Origin: Dickeya chrysanthemi NCPPB 402
GTDB lineage: Bacteria > Pseudomonadota > Gammaproteobacteria > Enterobacterales > Enterobacteriaceae
Assembly: GCF_000406105.1 (NCBI RefSeq)
Contig: NZ_CM001974.1
Coordinates: 3,754,667 to 3,767,551 of the forward strand
DNA: 12,885 nucleotides
Reading direction: 5' to 3'
Both the position numbers and the translations under genes were made by a program. The notes beneath the pieces are model-generated. The model searched no databases and was not told the DNA's origin. It saw only the letters and a list, made by a program, of their open reading frames with translations. Below, in pieces: positions 1 to 7,799 of the stretch. How positions within the stretch are numbered: position 1 is the first letter of the stretch; the number at the start of each line of letters is the position of its first letter.

Positions 1-162
1 GGGGGATACACATCATGTTCCTCCACAACAGAGCCGCCCCAGTATCCTGAGAACAGCGTTACACGGTAAGCCGACCCGCTCTTCAAAAAAACAGCAAAAA
101 CTGACGAGATTGGATAAAATGGCACCACAAGTGACAACACATGCAATCTATCGGAGGCTGTC
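1..162. other. Non-coding leader before the toxin-antitoxin genes
   Basis: I see no supportable gene, repeat array or RNA here. The stretch is more A+T-rich near its right end (about 85-125) than the rest of the window, as expected for a promoter region in front of the plus-strand antitoxin gene. A minus-strand reading frame that crosses from the antitoxin gene into this stretch has no ribosome-binding site and no recognisable family, and is treated as a shadow. Confidence 0.5.
115..157 (+). promoter_or_regulatory. Possible promoter -10 and Shine-Dalgarno site of the toxin-antitoxin operon
   Basis: TAAAAT at 115-120 is a plausible sigma-70 -10 hexamer, 42 bases before the antitoxin ATG. No good -35 hexamer stands 16-18 bases upstream. 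A clear Shine-Dalgarno GGAGG at 153-157 sits 5 bases before the ATG at 163 and fixes the antitoxin start. A short inverted pair, TGACA at 132-136 and TGTCA at 159-163, spans the leader and could be part of an autoregulatory operator, but it is too short to rely on. The ribosome site is solid; the promoter is tentative. Confidence 0.35.
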
Positions 163-447
163 ATGGGGACAATACACTTCAGAATTGACGAGGAAACCAA
201 ACGCCTGGCTATGAAGGCTGCTGAGCGTCAGCAGGTCAGTCTTACCGAACTGATGCGACAGCGTGCGGAAGAACTGGCCGAGGAAGAGCGACAGTACCAG
301 CGCCATACCGGTGATGAATGGCTGGAAGCGAAAATTCAGGAAGCCTTCGCCCGTTACGATGCCGGTGAGGTCCAGTTCATCAGCAATGATGAGGCCAGTC
401 AACGTATGGCGGCGCTGAAAGCGCAAGCCGCTCGGGGGGAACTGTGA
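163..447 (+). CDS. Type II antitoxin, ribbon-helix-helix (RelB/DinJ/ParD-like)
   Basis: This is a 94-residue acidic protein. The N-terminal beta strand (residues 2-8, GTIHFRI) followed by two helices (about 10-45) has the shape of a ribbon-helix-helix DNA-binding domain. A charged helical stretch and a C-terminal tail (about 70-94) would normally wrap and neutralise the partner toxin. Antitoxins of this class also bind their own promoter and repress the operon, so autoregulation is likely. The ATG at 163 is chosen because GGAGG lies 5 bases upstream. The downstream toxin gene starts with GTG at 444, inside the final codons (GTGA overlap), the tight coupling typical of antitoxin-toxin pairs. 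The exact family (RelB/DinJ versus ParD or StbD) cannot be settled by eye. The pair probably helps maintain the conjugative element. Confidence 0.82.
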   Translation: MGTIHFRIDEETKRLAMKAAERQQVSLTELMRQRAEELAEEERQYQRHTGDEWLEAKIQEAFARYDAGEVQFISNDEASQRMAALKAQAARGEL

Positions 448-755
448 CGGCAACGGTTCGCTGGGAAAGGCAAGCTATCGCTGACCGCGAAGACATTTAC
501 CGTTACCTGTACCAGAACGCGGGACTGGAGGTCGCCAATGCCACCGATGACAAATTCGCCGCCGCAGTGGCGCTGCTGGAAACCACCCCGGAAGCGGGCG
601 TCAGCATAGGGAAATTGGGAGAACGGCGTAAACTGGTGCTAGCCCGGCTGCCGTTTATTTTGGTCTATGCACTGAAACGCCACAGCGGCGACGTACATAT
701 CTTGCGACTATTGCATACCGCCCGGGATGTGTCGGCACGCTACCGTTCCAGATAA
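444..755 (+). CDS. Type II toxin of the RelE/ParE superfamily
   Basis: This is a 103-residue protein translated from a GTG start that overlaps the antitoxin stop codon by four bases (GTGA). An N-terminal helical part (about 7-45) carries the W-x(4)-A-x(2)-D pattern of ParE-like toxins. A beta-rich C-terminal half follows, with the characteristic ending HILRLLHTARD (about 87-97) and a basic tail. RelE members cleave mRNA in the ribosome, whereas ParE members poison DNA gyrase. The W/A/D helix and the HTARD ending look more like ParE, but activity cannot be decided from sequence alone. The full length fits the family (about 95-105 residues), so the toxin looks intact. It ends 46 bp from the convergent trbI stop codon. 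Confidence 0.82.
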   Translation: MTATVRWERQAIADREDIYRYLYQNAGLEVANATDDKFAAAVALLETTPEAGVSIGKLGERRKLVLARLPFILVYALKRHSGDVHILRLLHTARDVSARYRSR

Positions 756-801
756 ACGCCCATTCAGGCCCCCTGCTTCGTTCCTTCTCGTCCATACCCA
801 T
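756..801. other. Short convergent intergenic gap between the toxin gene and trbI
   Basis: These 46 bp separate two converging genes. I see no G+C-rich hairpin followed by a T-run on either strand, so no intrinsic terminator can be called for either transcript. A 9-bp direct repeat, CCCATTCAG, occurs at 759-767 and at 797-805, the second copy running into the trbI stop region. It may be chance. Confidence 0.45.
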
Positions 802-2046
802 TCAGCGCGCACTCCCCTGATTAAAAAACAGTGGTTGATACGGCCTTAACACCAAATCCCTGTTGACGATGATACGAACCGGCAGACCTGGCCGTTCGGT
901 CAGTGTCGGCTGAATATCGAGGTTACGCCGGGTGAGCTCTTGTCCCGCCTGACTGACCGAATCCTGCAAACTGTCACGTCCGGCAAGGATAATACGATCG
1001 CCATGCTGTCGGTTCTCCGGGGCAGCGAGTTCAGCTCCCACCCCCAATAGTGTAGTCATTGCTGCACCGGCAATCACACGATCCCAATGCCAGTCCACCT
1101 GATCTTCCAGCCCGATATAACCGGCCGGGTCGGCACCGGCCAGATTATCCAGCGTCAGCGACGACGTATCCGGCAGGATAATGCGGTTCCAGACCACCTG
1201 AACCCGGCTTTGCCCATAGCTGACCTGGCTGTTGTATTTACCCAGCAAGCGCGAGCCTTGCGGGATTAGCAGATAATGTCCGGTCGCCGTGTCGTAGACC
1301 GGTTCGGTGACAGTGGCGATCACCGGCCCCGGCAGGTCGGAACGAATACCGGTCACCAGCGCCCCGGCAATCACTGTTCCTGCCATCACCTGATAAGGCG
1401 AAGTCGGTAGCCGCAGATCGCCGTGATTTCGGGTATCAGTCATGTCACCGAGCAGGAACGCCTCTTTCTGATCCTGCCGGATACCGGAAACCGCCCCCTG
1501 TTCTGTCATAGGGTCAGCCGCAATCGGGGCTGGATATGGGCTGGTGGACGCCGGCGGTGGTACCGGCTGGCTGCCACGACGAAAGAACACCGGCGAGGCG
1601 GCAGCGTCTTCAGCTTCTTTCAGGCGTGCCTGACTCGCCGATTCATAGGCATCTGGCCCGGATGGTGTGGCCGCCTTAGCGGCGCGGATCATGGGCGGTC
1701 CCATATCCCCCGGCAGCGGCGGCCCCAGCACAGGCGCTACCTCCGCAGGTTTCGTCGGCAACCGGGTGTAATCCGCCGGTAGCCGGCTTAGTGCTTCGGT
1801 TTTCGCCACCCGCTCGACGTTATAACGTTCAGCCGGTTCACCGTTATCATGCGGCTTGGGGCGCTGCAACGCCCACAGCGTCGCTGCCAGCACCGCCAGC
1901 GCCAAACCGCCGGTCAGGATGAACAGCGATCGCCGATTCAGCCGGGTCACCGGGCGTGGCCTGCTGCGCAGCGCCAGTGTCTCGGGGGCCACTTTATCTG
2001 ACGGTGCTGGCGTGCTATCCGCCTGTGATTCTGGTTGCATATTCAC
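802..2046 (-). CDS. trbI: TrbI, VirB10-like core channel protein of the conjugative T4SS
   Basis: This 414-residue bitopic protein spans inner and outer membranes in the T4SS core complex and transmits energy-dependent opening of the channel. A short cytoplasmic N-terminus with basic residues leads into one membrane segment at about 41-60 (LFILTGGLALAVLAATLWAL). A proline-rich periplasmic linker follows (about 62-185), then the conserved TrbI/VirB10 C-terminal beta domain (about 215-400), which contains the VIAGALVTGI and LIPQGSRLLGKY stretches seen in this family. The C-terminal VNRDLVLRPYQPLFF ending looks complete. Translation probably starts at GTG (2044-2046), which overlaps the trbG stop codon as GTGA; an in-frame ATG two codons later (2038-2040) is the alternative. 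It is the last gene of the trb block. The small DUF2274-type gene that often follows trbI in such elements is not present, and a convergent toxin gene takes that place. Confidence 0.96.
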   Translation of the reverse strand: MNMQPESQADSTPAPSDKVAPETLALRSRPRPVTRLNRRSLFILTGGLALAVLAATLWALQRPKPHDNGEPAERYNVERVAKTEALSRLPADYTRLPTKPAEVAPVLGPPLPGDMGPPMIRAAKAATPSGPDAYESASQARLKEAEDAAASPVFFRRGSQPVPPPASTSPYPAPIAADPMTEQGAVSGIRQDQKEAFLLGDMTDTRNHGDLRLPTSPYQVMAGTVIAGALVTGIRSDLPGPVIATVTEPVYDTATGHYLLIPQGSRLLGKYNSQVSYGQSRVQVVWNRIILPDTSSLTLDNLAGADPAGYIGLEDQVDWHWDRVIAGAAMTTLLGVGAELAAPENRQHGDRIILAGRDSLQDSVSQAGQELTRRNLDIQPTLTERPGLPVRIIVNRDLVLRPYQPLFFNQGSAR

Positions 2047-2924
2047 GGGCTCCGTCCATCGGTACGCGTAATGCGCACCACCTGGGCACTGCCATTGCCC
2101 AGCCGCAGCTCGGCCGCCCCGAACAGCCGGTCCACCACGTAGTACGGTGGCTGGAACCGGTAATTCACCAGTTGTCCGTCCCCCTGTGGGCCGATGACGA
2201 ACAGCGGCGGCAGTTCACCCTGCGCGATACCGGCCGGAAACCGGATATAGACCTTTTCCCCGTCATCAAACACCTGTCGGGGGAACCACGGCGGGCGATC
2301 ACCGCTGATGGCGTAACGAAAGTGGAGCCTGCCCGGTGCCAGTGCGCTTTCCGGTGACCGGAGCGATGTGGCTGGTGAGGGTATCAACGCCGGATCGGCC
2401 GGGTACTGCCACGACACCGTCACCATCCAGCGCGTCCCGCCGGAGGTCATCAGCAACAGATAAACCCGCCGGCTGGTGGTGATCACCAGGTTGGTTTTCA
2501 GCCCGGCCCGCACCGGCTTGACCATGATATTGACGCGCTGTTCGCTGCCCGAGCCGCTGGTGGTATCACCGACAATCCAGCGCGCCGTATCACCGGCCGC
2601 CACATTTGTCAGTGTTTCACCCGGTTGCAGGGCAATCACGGTGACGCGCTCCGGTGCCGTATAAAGCCGATACATCGTCCCCTCGGCATAGCGCCAGGAC
2701 GACAGGTCGCTGTTATCTGCAACGCGCCAGATATTACCACCCGACAGTTCGCCCCCCATTCGTCCAGGCACTCCGTTCTCCCCCTTCCCCACCACTATAG
2801 AGGCCGGTGGCATCGGAACAGGCTCATCCAGATCGACAACCGGTGGCCGGTTTCCCATACCGCGACACCCGGTCAGCGCCAGTATCAGGTAACAGGCAGG
2901 ACCGTAATACCACCACATTCTCAT
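2043..2924 (-). CDS. trbG: TrbG, VirB9-like outer-membrane-associated lipoprotein of the T4SS
   Basis: This 293-residue periplasmic/outer-membrane core component pairs with TrbI (VirB10) and TrbF (VirB8). The start is set at ATG 2922-2924, which overlaps the trbF stop (ATGA) and has a GGAAGGAAG ribosome site just upstream. A longer frame opening at 2963 would push the signal peptide inside the protein. With this start the N-terminus is a short signal sequence ending in a good lipobox, LTGC, with the lipidated Cys at residue 20 and Arg at +2, predicting outer-membrane sorting. The remainder has the CagX/VirB9 pattern, including an N-terminal beta domain (about 80-175, with ITTSRRVYLL) and a C-terminal domain (about 195-285, with FDDGEKVYIRFP and RLFGAAELRLG). 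The lipobox takes over the role that VirB7 has in the Agrobacterium system. Confidence 0.94.
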   Translation of the reverse strand: MRMWWYYGPACYLILALTGCRGMGNRPPVVDLDEPVPMPPASIVVGKGENGVPGRMGGELSGGNIWRVADNSDLSSWRYAEGTMYRLYTAPERVTVIALQPGETLTNVAAGDTARWIVGDTTSGSGSEQRVNIMVKPVRAGLKTNLVITTSRRVYLLLMTSGGTRWMVTVSWQYPADPALIPSPATSLRSPESALAPGRLHFRYAISGDRPPWFPRQVFDDGEKVYIRFPAGIAQGELPPLFVIGPQGDGQLVNYRFQPPYYVVDRLFGAAELRLGNGSAQVVRITRTDGRSP

Positions 2925-3625
2925 GGCTGACTTCCTTCCGGCATCGCCAGTTCCCGGCTCCACGACAACCCGTTGATATAAATGCCCAACGGGTTTAACC
3001 GTAACTGCTGTTCGGTACGCGGCGTGTGCTGTACAACGGTCAGCATGGCGGTCCAGCGTCCAGTCCCCGACGGAGTGCCGTGGATAAAGTGTTGTTCGCT
3101 CCAGCGCACTTCAAACGATCGATCGCTGGAGCGCACCACACTGGCAATCTGCACCGTGACGGACTCGTTACCAATACGGCCAAAGGGATCCTGGGCGCGG
3201 GCATAGGCGTTGAGCACCGCAGCACCCTGATCGGTGGTATAGGCATACGCCTCCAGCCAGTTCTGCCGCACCACAACCGGGTCAAGCGAGAGTGAACGCA
3301 CCAGTGTGATAAAACGCGCCAGATGGTAGGCGATTTGTGCCTCGCTGGGCTGGTACGTCGTCACCGCCGGGGCCACCGCCCGCACTTCCCCGGATTTTTC
3401 CACCTCCACCACGTAGGGGACGAGGGCCGATTGCATCGCCCGCCAGATTAGAGCGGCCGCCATCAGCAACGCCAGCAGCAGACAGCCAAAGGCCATCAGT
3501 CGCCAGTTCCTGGCTTGCACCCGAGCAGTGCCGATGCGGGTATCCCACACCTCGGCGGCCGCCTGATACGGCGTGGCGGGGGATGGTGTTTCGCCATAGT
3601 GCACCTGCGGTCGCCGAAAACGCAT
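2921..3625 (-). CDS. trbF: TrbF, VirB8-like inner-membrane scaffold protein
   Basis: This 234-residue bitopic protein sits in the inner membrane and recruits other T4SS parts during assembly. The cytoplasmic N-terminus (about 1-42) ends in a basic stretch. One membrane helix lies at about 43-61 (LMAFGCLLLALLMAAALIW). The C-terminal periplasmic domain (about 70-230) has the NTF2-like VirB8 fold expected of the family, with the recognisable VPYVVEVEKSGEVRAV and PLGIYINGLSWSREL stretches. Its length agrees with TrbF of other elements. The ATG at 3623-3625 lies 2 bp after the trbL stop and has a GGAAGGGGG ribosome site upstream. The stop overlaps the trbG start by four bases. Confidence 0.95.
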   Translation of the reverse strand: MRFRRPQVHYGETPSPATPYQAAAEVWDTRIGTARVQARNWRLMAFGCLLLALLMAAALIWRAMQSALVPYVVEVEKSGEVRAVAPAVTTYQPSEAQIAYHLARFITLVRSLSLDPVVVRQNWLEAYAYTTDQGAAVLNAYARAQDPFGRIGNESVTVQIASVVRSSDRSFEVRWSEQHFIHGTPSGTGRWTAMLTVVQHTPRTEQQLRLNPLGIYINGLSWSRELAMPEGSQP

Positions 3626-3627
3626 GG

Positions 3628-4611
3628 TCAGCCCCCTTCCCGGTCGGACTCACGCAGAGTCGGGCCGCCGCTGCTGCTGCCGTGCTCTGCACTGCGCAAC
3701 GTATGCGCCACCGTGCCCGCCGCCTGCGCCAGCGCGCTGGTTCCCGCCGCGACGCCAGCGACTCCCAGCGCCGTTCCGGCCAACGCTCCGGCCCCCAGTT
3801 GCGGTGCGCCGCTCACCAACCCGGTGGCAATTCCCGGTCCGAAAATCCCCAGTGCCAACAGTGCAAGCGACGCCAGCATGGCGACCAACGCCTGATCCAA
3901 CGAGGGGTCATCCGGACTCAGGGCCAGCGAACCGAACAGACCGGTGCCGATCCCCACGATCACCGCCAGTACCAGCACCTTCACACCGGATGCCACCACA
4001 TTGCCCAGCACTTTCTCTGCCAGAAACGCCGTCTTGTTCCACAGTGCGAACGGCACCAGCACAAACCCCGCCAGTGTGGTCAGCCGGAACTCCACCAACG
4101 TGACGAACAGTTGTATCGCCAGCGCGAAGAAACTCAGTACCACCACCAACCAGGCCAGCAGCATGACGGTGACGGGCACAATATTGATGAACACATCAGG
4201 GAAACCACTCAGGCGGTCGATTTGATGCAGCAGAGGGGCAGCCGTCTCTATACCGGTTTTGGCTAACCGCCCGGGCTGCAGAAACGTAGCCAGACTCAGC
4301 GCCGCACCACCGGCCTGCAGGCCCAACCCGGCAAATGAGCGAAACACTATTCCCGACAGCCCGTTGAAGTTGTTGAGTATGTAAGCAAACGCGCCGACAT
4401 AGAGTACCTTGCGGATCAGCCGTGCCATCACATCCTCTCCCTGCCCGCCCGCCTGCGACAGCGCCCAGTACAACCCCGCCAGCGTCATGTCGATCGCCAC
4501 CAGCGTGGCGGTCAGAAAGGAGACTTCACCGCGCACCAGTCCAAACCCGGAGTCGATGTAGGTCGAAAAGGTATCGAGGAAGCGGTCAATCACCGACACA
4601 TCGTCCATCAC
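3628..4611 (-). CDS. trbL: TrbL, VirB6-like polytopic inner-membrane channel protein
   Basis: This is a polytopic membrane protein of about 326-327 residues forming part of the inner-membrane channel. The conserved N-terminus (DRFLDTFSTYIDSGFGLVRGEVSF, split across residues about 9-32) is followed by hydrophobic segments at about 30-52, 65-85, 145-172, 175-195, 200-225 and 240-265. The signature GIFGPGIATGLVSGAPQLGAG comes near the end. Two starts are adjacent: GTG at 4609-4611, overlapping the trbJ stop as GTGA, and ATG at 4606-4608, overlapping by one base; AAGGA at 4621-4625 can serve either. The hydrophobic core is complete, but the Gly/Ala/Ser-rich C-terminal tail stops soon after (residue 327), whereas RP4 TrbL and many ICE homologues are roughly 450-530 residues. 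No frameshift remnant of a longer tail is visible before trbF. Confidence 0.93.
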   Translation of the reverse strand: MMDDVSVIDRFLDTFSTYIDSGFGLVRGEVSFLTATLVAIDMTLAGLYWALSQAGGQGEDVMARLIRKVLYVGAFAYILNNFNGLSGIVFRSFAGLGLQAGGAALSLATFLQPGRLAKTGIETAAPLLHQIDRLSGFPDVFINIVPVTVMLLAWLVVVLSFFALAIQLFVTLVEFRLTTLAGFVLVPFALWNKTAFLAEKVLGNVVASGVKVLVLAVIVGIGTGLFGSLALSPDDPSLDQALVAMLASLALLALGIFGPGIATGLVSGAPQLGAGALAGTALGVAGVAAGTSALAQAAGTVAHTLRSAEHGSSSGGPTLRESDREGG

Positions 4612-5339
4612 TCACCGCCGTCCTTACCGTAAAAGTTCACCGGCTGCGGCGTGTAAGGGGTCCCGGTGCCCAGAAAACGCCGCGTGATTTCCCGGCCGCG
4701 TTCAACCGCCGCCGCCTGTCGCGCCAGCTCCAGCGCGACCGCCCGGTCCTGCGTCAACTGGAGCTGCTGGCCCTGCATCGTTTGTTTCGCCTGCAACGCC
4801 AGCAGTTGGTTTGTCGCCTGCATGGCCTGCAGGGCACCGGTGGCCGCCTGACTCTGCCCGACCAGCGCGGACAGCGTGCTTTCGTCCGCCGACAGGCTCT
4901 GCACCATCTGTGCCTGCATCTGCAAAGCGGTATGCAAGCCTGCCAGCGTGTTGACCCAGCGCGCACGGGCATCCTGATACAGGCGATCGTGGCCCACTGT
5001 GGTGGCATACTGTTCGGGGTACAGCCGCGCAAAATCTGAGTCCATGCGCTGCACCTCATAGGCCAGGCCACGCGCCTGGGCAATCAACCGGTCCGTGCCC
5101 GCCAGTGTGGTACGCAGTTGATCAGTTACCGTGAACGGCAGGCGGGTCAGGTTGCGGGCCTGATAAATCAGCATCTGCGCCTCGTTCTGCAACTGGATGA
5201 CCTGATTGTTGATCTGATCCAATGCCCGGGCGGCACTCAGCGTGTTCTGCGCATAGTTGGCCGGATCAAATACCGTCAGTGCCTGCGCTGGACGCAGCGG
5301 CAGCAACGCCAGCAGGATGACAAGCCACACAGATTTCAT
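4608..5339 (-). CDS. trbJ: TrbJ, VirB5-like pilus-associated protein
   Basis: This is a 243-residue exported protein of the VirB5/TrbJ class, thought to decorate the pilus tip or contact recipients. The ATG at 5337-5339 is chosen because it overlaps the trbE stop (TGATG), has AGGGGGA upstream, and places a signal peptide first: MKSVWLVILLALLPLRPAQA, predicted cleavage after AQA at residue 20. A frame beginning at 5417 would bury that signal. The mature protein opens with LTVFDPANYAQNTL, typical of TrbJ, and is largely alpha-helical and Gln-rich with coiled-coil character (about 40-225). The C-terminus RRFLGTGTPYTPQPVNFYG contains a ten-residue stretch also present in the exclusion-like protein at 12030-12290. 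The trbK lipoprotein gene, which lies between trbJ and trbL in RP4, is absent from that position here. Confidence 0.94.
   Translation of the reverse strand: MKSVWLVILLALLPLRPAQALTVFDPANYAQNTLSAARALDQINNQVIQLQNEAQMLIYQARNLTRLPFTVTDQLRTTLAGTDRLIAQARGLAYEVQRMDSDFARLYPEQYATTVGHDRLYQDARARWVNTLAGLHTALQMQAQMVQSLSADESTLSALVGQSQAATGALQAMQATNQLLALQAKQTMQGQQLQLTQDRAVALELARQAAAVERGREITRRFLGTGTPYTPQPVNFYGKDGGE
4648..4676 (-). repeat. 29-nt copy 1 encoding FLGTGTPYTP (in trbJ)
   Basis: Ten codons' worth of trbJ (29 bases) match positions 12055-12083 in the exclusion-like gene at 25 of 29 bases. Both copies lie on the minus strand and in the same reading frame. All four differences fall at third codon positions and are synonymous (GGC/GGG, ACC/ACG, GGG/GGA, CCT/CCC). 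Confidence 0.85.
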
Positions 5340-7789
5340 CACGGTGTCCCCCTGCACGGTGGAGAGGAAATCGGCTGCGCCGCTGGAGTAAACCCCGGCA
5401 GCAGGTCGGCCGCCCACGCCAGCCCCCGGTGACGCAACCAGGCGCCGGCGAAATCCGGGCGAGGATCCTGTGCCAGCAGGCGGTCGATATCACGCTGACT
5501 CTGTGGTGAGGCGGCCGCGGCAAACGCCAGCGCCACCGGCCCCAGATCGAGATCGAACCGGCGGTTGCCCTGTCGGGACTGGTAGTAGTAATCCCGTTTG
5601 GGCTCTGCGGCAGCCAGCATGGCTATCTGCCGGGCATTAAGACCAAACCCCTCATAGATGGCCCGGATCTGGGGTTCGCTGGCCTGTGGATTGGGCAGGA
5701 AAATCCGGCTGAGGCAACTTTCGATGATGGCCGGTGCCAGGGCAGAGCGTTGGATATCCGCCAGCGACTGGGTGGCGAATATCACACTGACGTTTTTCTT
5801 GCGCAGTGTCTTGAGCCACTGCCGGATACGCGCCGCAAACACCGGTTCATCAAGAAACAACCAGGATTCATCCAGGAGCAACAGCGTCGGCGCGCCGTCA
5901 AAACGGGTTTCCAGCCGGGCAAACAGGTATTCCAGCACCGCCAGTACCGCCGCCTTACTGGGCATCAGCGCCTCCATTTCAAAGCACTGCACATCGGCGT
6001 CGCCCAGCCGCTCCTGATCGGCATCCAGCAGGTTGCCGTACGCCCCGCCCAGCACATACGGCGCCAGTGCCTGACGCAACGCCAGCGACTGCAACAGGAC
6101 CGACAGGCCGGTCAGGGTACGCTGTTCAACCGGCGCACCTGCCAGGCTGTCCAGCGCCGACCAGATGGCGGCCTTCTCCTCCGGCCCCACGTTCACGCCC
6201 TCCTGCCGGACACGTCCCACTACCCATTCCGCCGCCCAGCGCCGCCAGCCCGCCTGATCGATCCGGGCCAGCGGCTGAAACGCGATCGCCCCGTCAGCCC
6301 CCAGATCATAATGCTCACCCCCCAGTCCCAGGGTAGTGGCGCGCAACGAGCGGCCGACATCAAAAAGAAATACGCGCGAGCCGGGATAGCGACGAAACTG
6401 CATCGCCAGCATGGCCAGCAGCACCGATTTGCCCATCCCGGTGGGCCCCACCACCAGCGTATGCCCTACGTCGCCAATGTGTGTCACCAGCCGAAACGGC
6501 GTGGCGCCATCGGTCCGGGTTACGATAAGTGGCGGCCCGTCAAGGTGAGCATTGTTCTCCGGCCCGGCCCAGACCGCCGACAGCGGGATCAGGTGCGCCA
6601 GATTGAGGGTGGAAATGATCGGCTGGCGCACATTGGCATACACCTGGCCGGGCACCGACGAGAGCCAGGCGTCCACCGCGTTCAGCCGCTCCGGACAGGT
6701 CACGAAGCCTCGCCCCTGGATCACCTGCTCGGTCTGGCGCCGTTTTTCCTCCGCGTCCTCCGCCTCATCGGCCAATACGGTCACGGTGGTGGTGACGTAA
6801 CCAAACGCCGCCTGATCGCTGCCCAGCGCCTGTAACGCCGCATCGGCATCGGCCGCCTTGTTGCCGGCATCGTTATCCACCAGCGGACTTTCCTGCTGGA
6901 ACACGGTCTCGCGCAGCAGTGTCGCCACGTTTTTCCGTTTCACAAACCACTGTCGGCGCAGGCGGGCCAGCGCTTTTTCCGCCTCCGCCTTGTCCATGAA
7001 CAGAAAACGCACCGACCAGCGGTAGGCAAACCCCAGCCTGTTCAGGTCGTCCAACATGCCCGGCCAGGTGGAGGACGGAAATCCCCGCACCGTGATCGTC
7101 CGCAGGTGTTGGTCGCCCAGCATCGGCGCTACTCCGCCCGTCATCGGGCTGTCGGCCAGCAAGGCATCCAGATGGAACGGCACCGCCGGCACGCCAAGCC
7201 GGTAATGCCGGGTCGATACCGTACCATGCAGGTAGGTCAGCGTCTGGCTGTCATCCAGCCAGATGAGCTCCGGCATGACGCCGGTCATCAGGTCAGACAG
7301 GCGATCGGTCTCCGCCACAAAGGCCGTGAGCCGTTCCCGCCAGTCCACACGCCCCGACGGGGTGTTCTCGTCTAACCAGGCCACCGTACGTGACTGCGCG
7401 TCCTCCGGCGGCAGATACCACAGGGTGAGGTGGTACAGGCTGTCAAAATGGCCCCCCTCCACCTGAAACGCGGCACGCCGCTCTTCGTCCACCAGCCAGG
7501 AGAGCGCCTCGGGGAAGCGGGAATGCGGATACGCGGCGGCAGGTCGCCGTTCGGCGTCGGTAAACAGCGCCCAGTTGCTGCCGAGGCGGCGCAGGGCGTT
7601 ATTCAGGCGGGCAGCGGTGGCGATCAGTTCGCCGGGGGTGGCACTGTCCAGATCCGGCCCGCGAAACCGGGCGGTGCGCTGGAACGACCCGTCCTTGTTC
7701 AGCACCACACCGGGTGCCACCAGCCCCGCCCACGGCAGCCAGTCGGCCAGTAAGGCCGGGCGATGACGGTATTCGGCAAGATTCAGCAT
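5339..7789 (-). CDS. trbE: TrbE, VirB4-like T4SS ATPase
   Basis: This 816-residue cytoplasmic or membrane-associated ATPase energises pilus assembly and substrate transfer. The N-terminal CagE/TrbE/VirB4 domain (about 1-400) starts with the family signature MLNLAEYRHRPALLADWLPW, then APGVVLNKDGSFQRT. The C-terminal RecA-like domain has Walker A GPTGMGKS at about residues 448-455 and Walker B LLLLDES with its Asp near residue 640, followed by FATQSLADI (about 690). The ATG at 7787-7789 gives exactly the family N-terminus and has GAGGGG just upstream; an ATG at 7805-7807 would add MSEGRT before it and is less likely. The gene starts 10 bp after trbD, the only real gap in the trb block, and its stop overlaps trbJ by one base. 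The length matches TrbE of other elements, so it looks intact. Confidence 0.97.
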   Translation of the reverse strand: MLNLAEYRHRPALLADWLPWAGLVAPGVVLNKDGSFQRTARFRGPDLDSATPGELIATAARLNNALRRLGSNWALFTDAERRPAAAYPHSRFPEALSWLVDEERRAAFQVEGGHFDSLYHLTLWYLPPEDAQSRTVAWLDENTPSGRVDWRERLTAFVAETDRLSDLMTGVMPELIWLDDSQTLTYLHGTVSTRHYRLGVPAVPFHLDALLADSPMTGGVAPMLGDQHLRTITVRGFPSSTWPGMLDDLNRLGFAYRWSVRFLFMDKAEAEKALARLRRQWFVKRKNVATLLRETVFQQESPLVDNDAGNKAADADAALQALGSDQAAFGYVTTTVTVLADEAEDAEEKRRQTEQVIQGRGFVTCPERLNAVDAWLSSVPGQVYANVRQPIISTLNLAHLIPLSAVWAGPENNAHLDGPPLIVTRTDGATPFRLVTHIGDVGHTLVVGPTGMGKSVLLAMLAMQFRRYPGSRVFLFDVGRSLRATTLGLGGEHYDLGADGAIAFQPLARIDQAGWRRWAAEWVVGRVRQEGVNVGPEEKAAIWSALDSLAGAPVEQRTLTGLSVLLQSLALRQALAPYVLGGAYGNLLDADQERLGDADVQCFEMEALMPSKAAVLAVLEYLFARLETRFDGAPTLLLLDESWLFLDEPVFAARIRQWLKTLRKKNVSVIFATQSLADIQRSALAPAIIESCLSRIFLPNPQASEPQIRAIYEGFGLNARQIAMLAAAEPKRDYYYQSRQGNRRFDLDLGPVALAFAAAASPQSQRDIDRLLAQDPRPDFAGAWLRHRGLAWAADLLPGFTPAAQPISSPPCRGTP

Positions 7790-7799
7790 GGTACGCCCC

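Noticed and set aside
132..163. The TGACA/TGTCA inverted pair as a defined antitoxin operator.
   Set aside because: Five-base arms 22 bases apart are too weak to assert; mentioned only as a possibility in the leader entry.
2925..2963. A longer TrbG starting at 2963.
   Set aside because: It would place a charged stretch before the lipoprotein signal; the ATG at 2924 has a better ribosome site and the usual ATGA overlap.
3337..4266. A long plus-strand open frame opposite trbF and trbL, and similar long frames opposite trbE, trbB and traG.
   Set aside because: Their products are low-complexity, rich in Arg, Gln, His and Pro, with no family features. They are antisense shadows of G+C-rich genes.
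5340..5417. A longer TrbJ starting at 5417.
   Set aside because: It would bury the signal peptide 26 residues inside the protein; the start at 5339 fits the overlap pattern and export.
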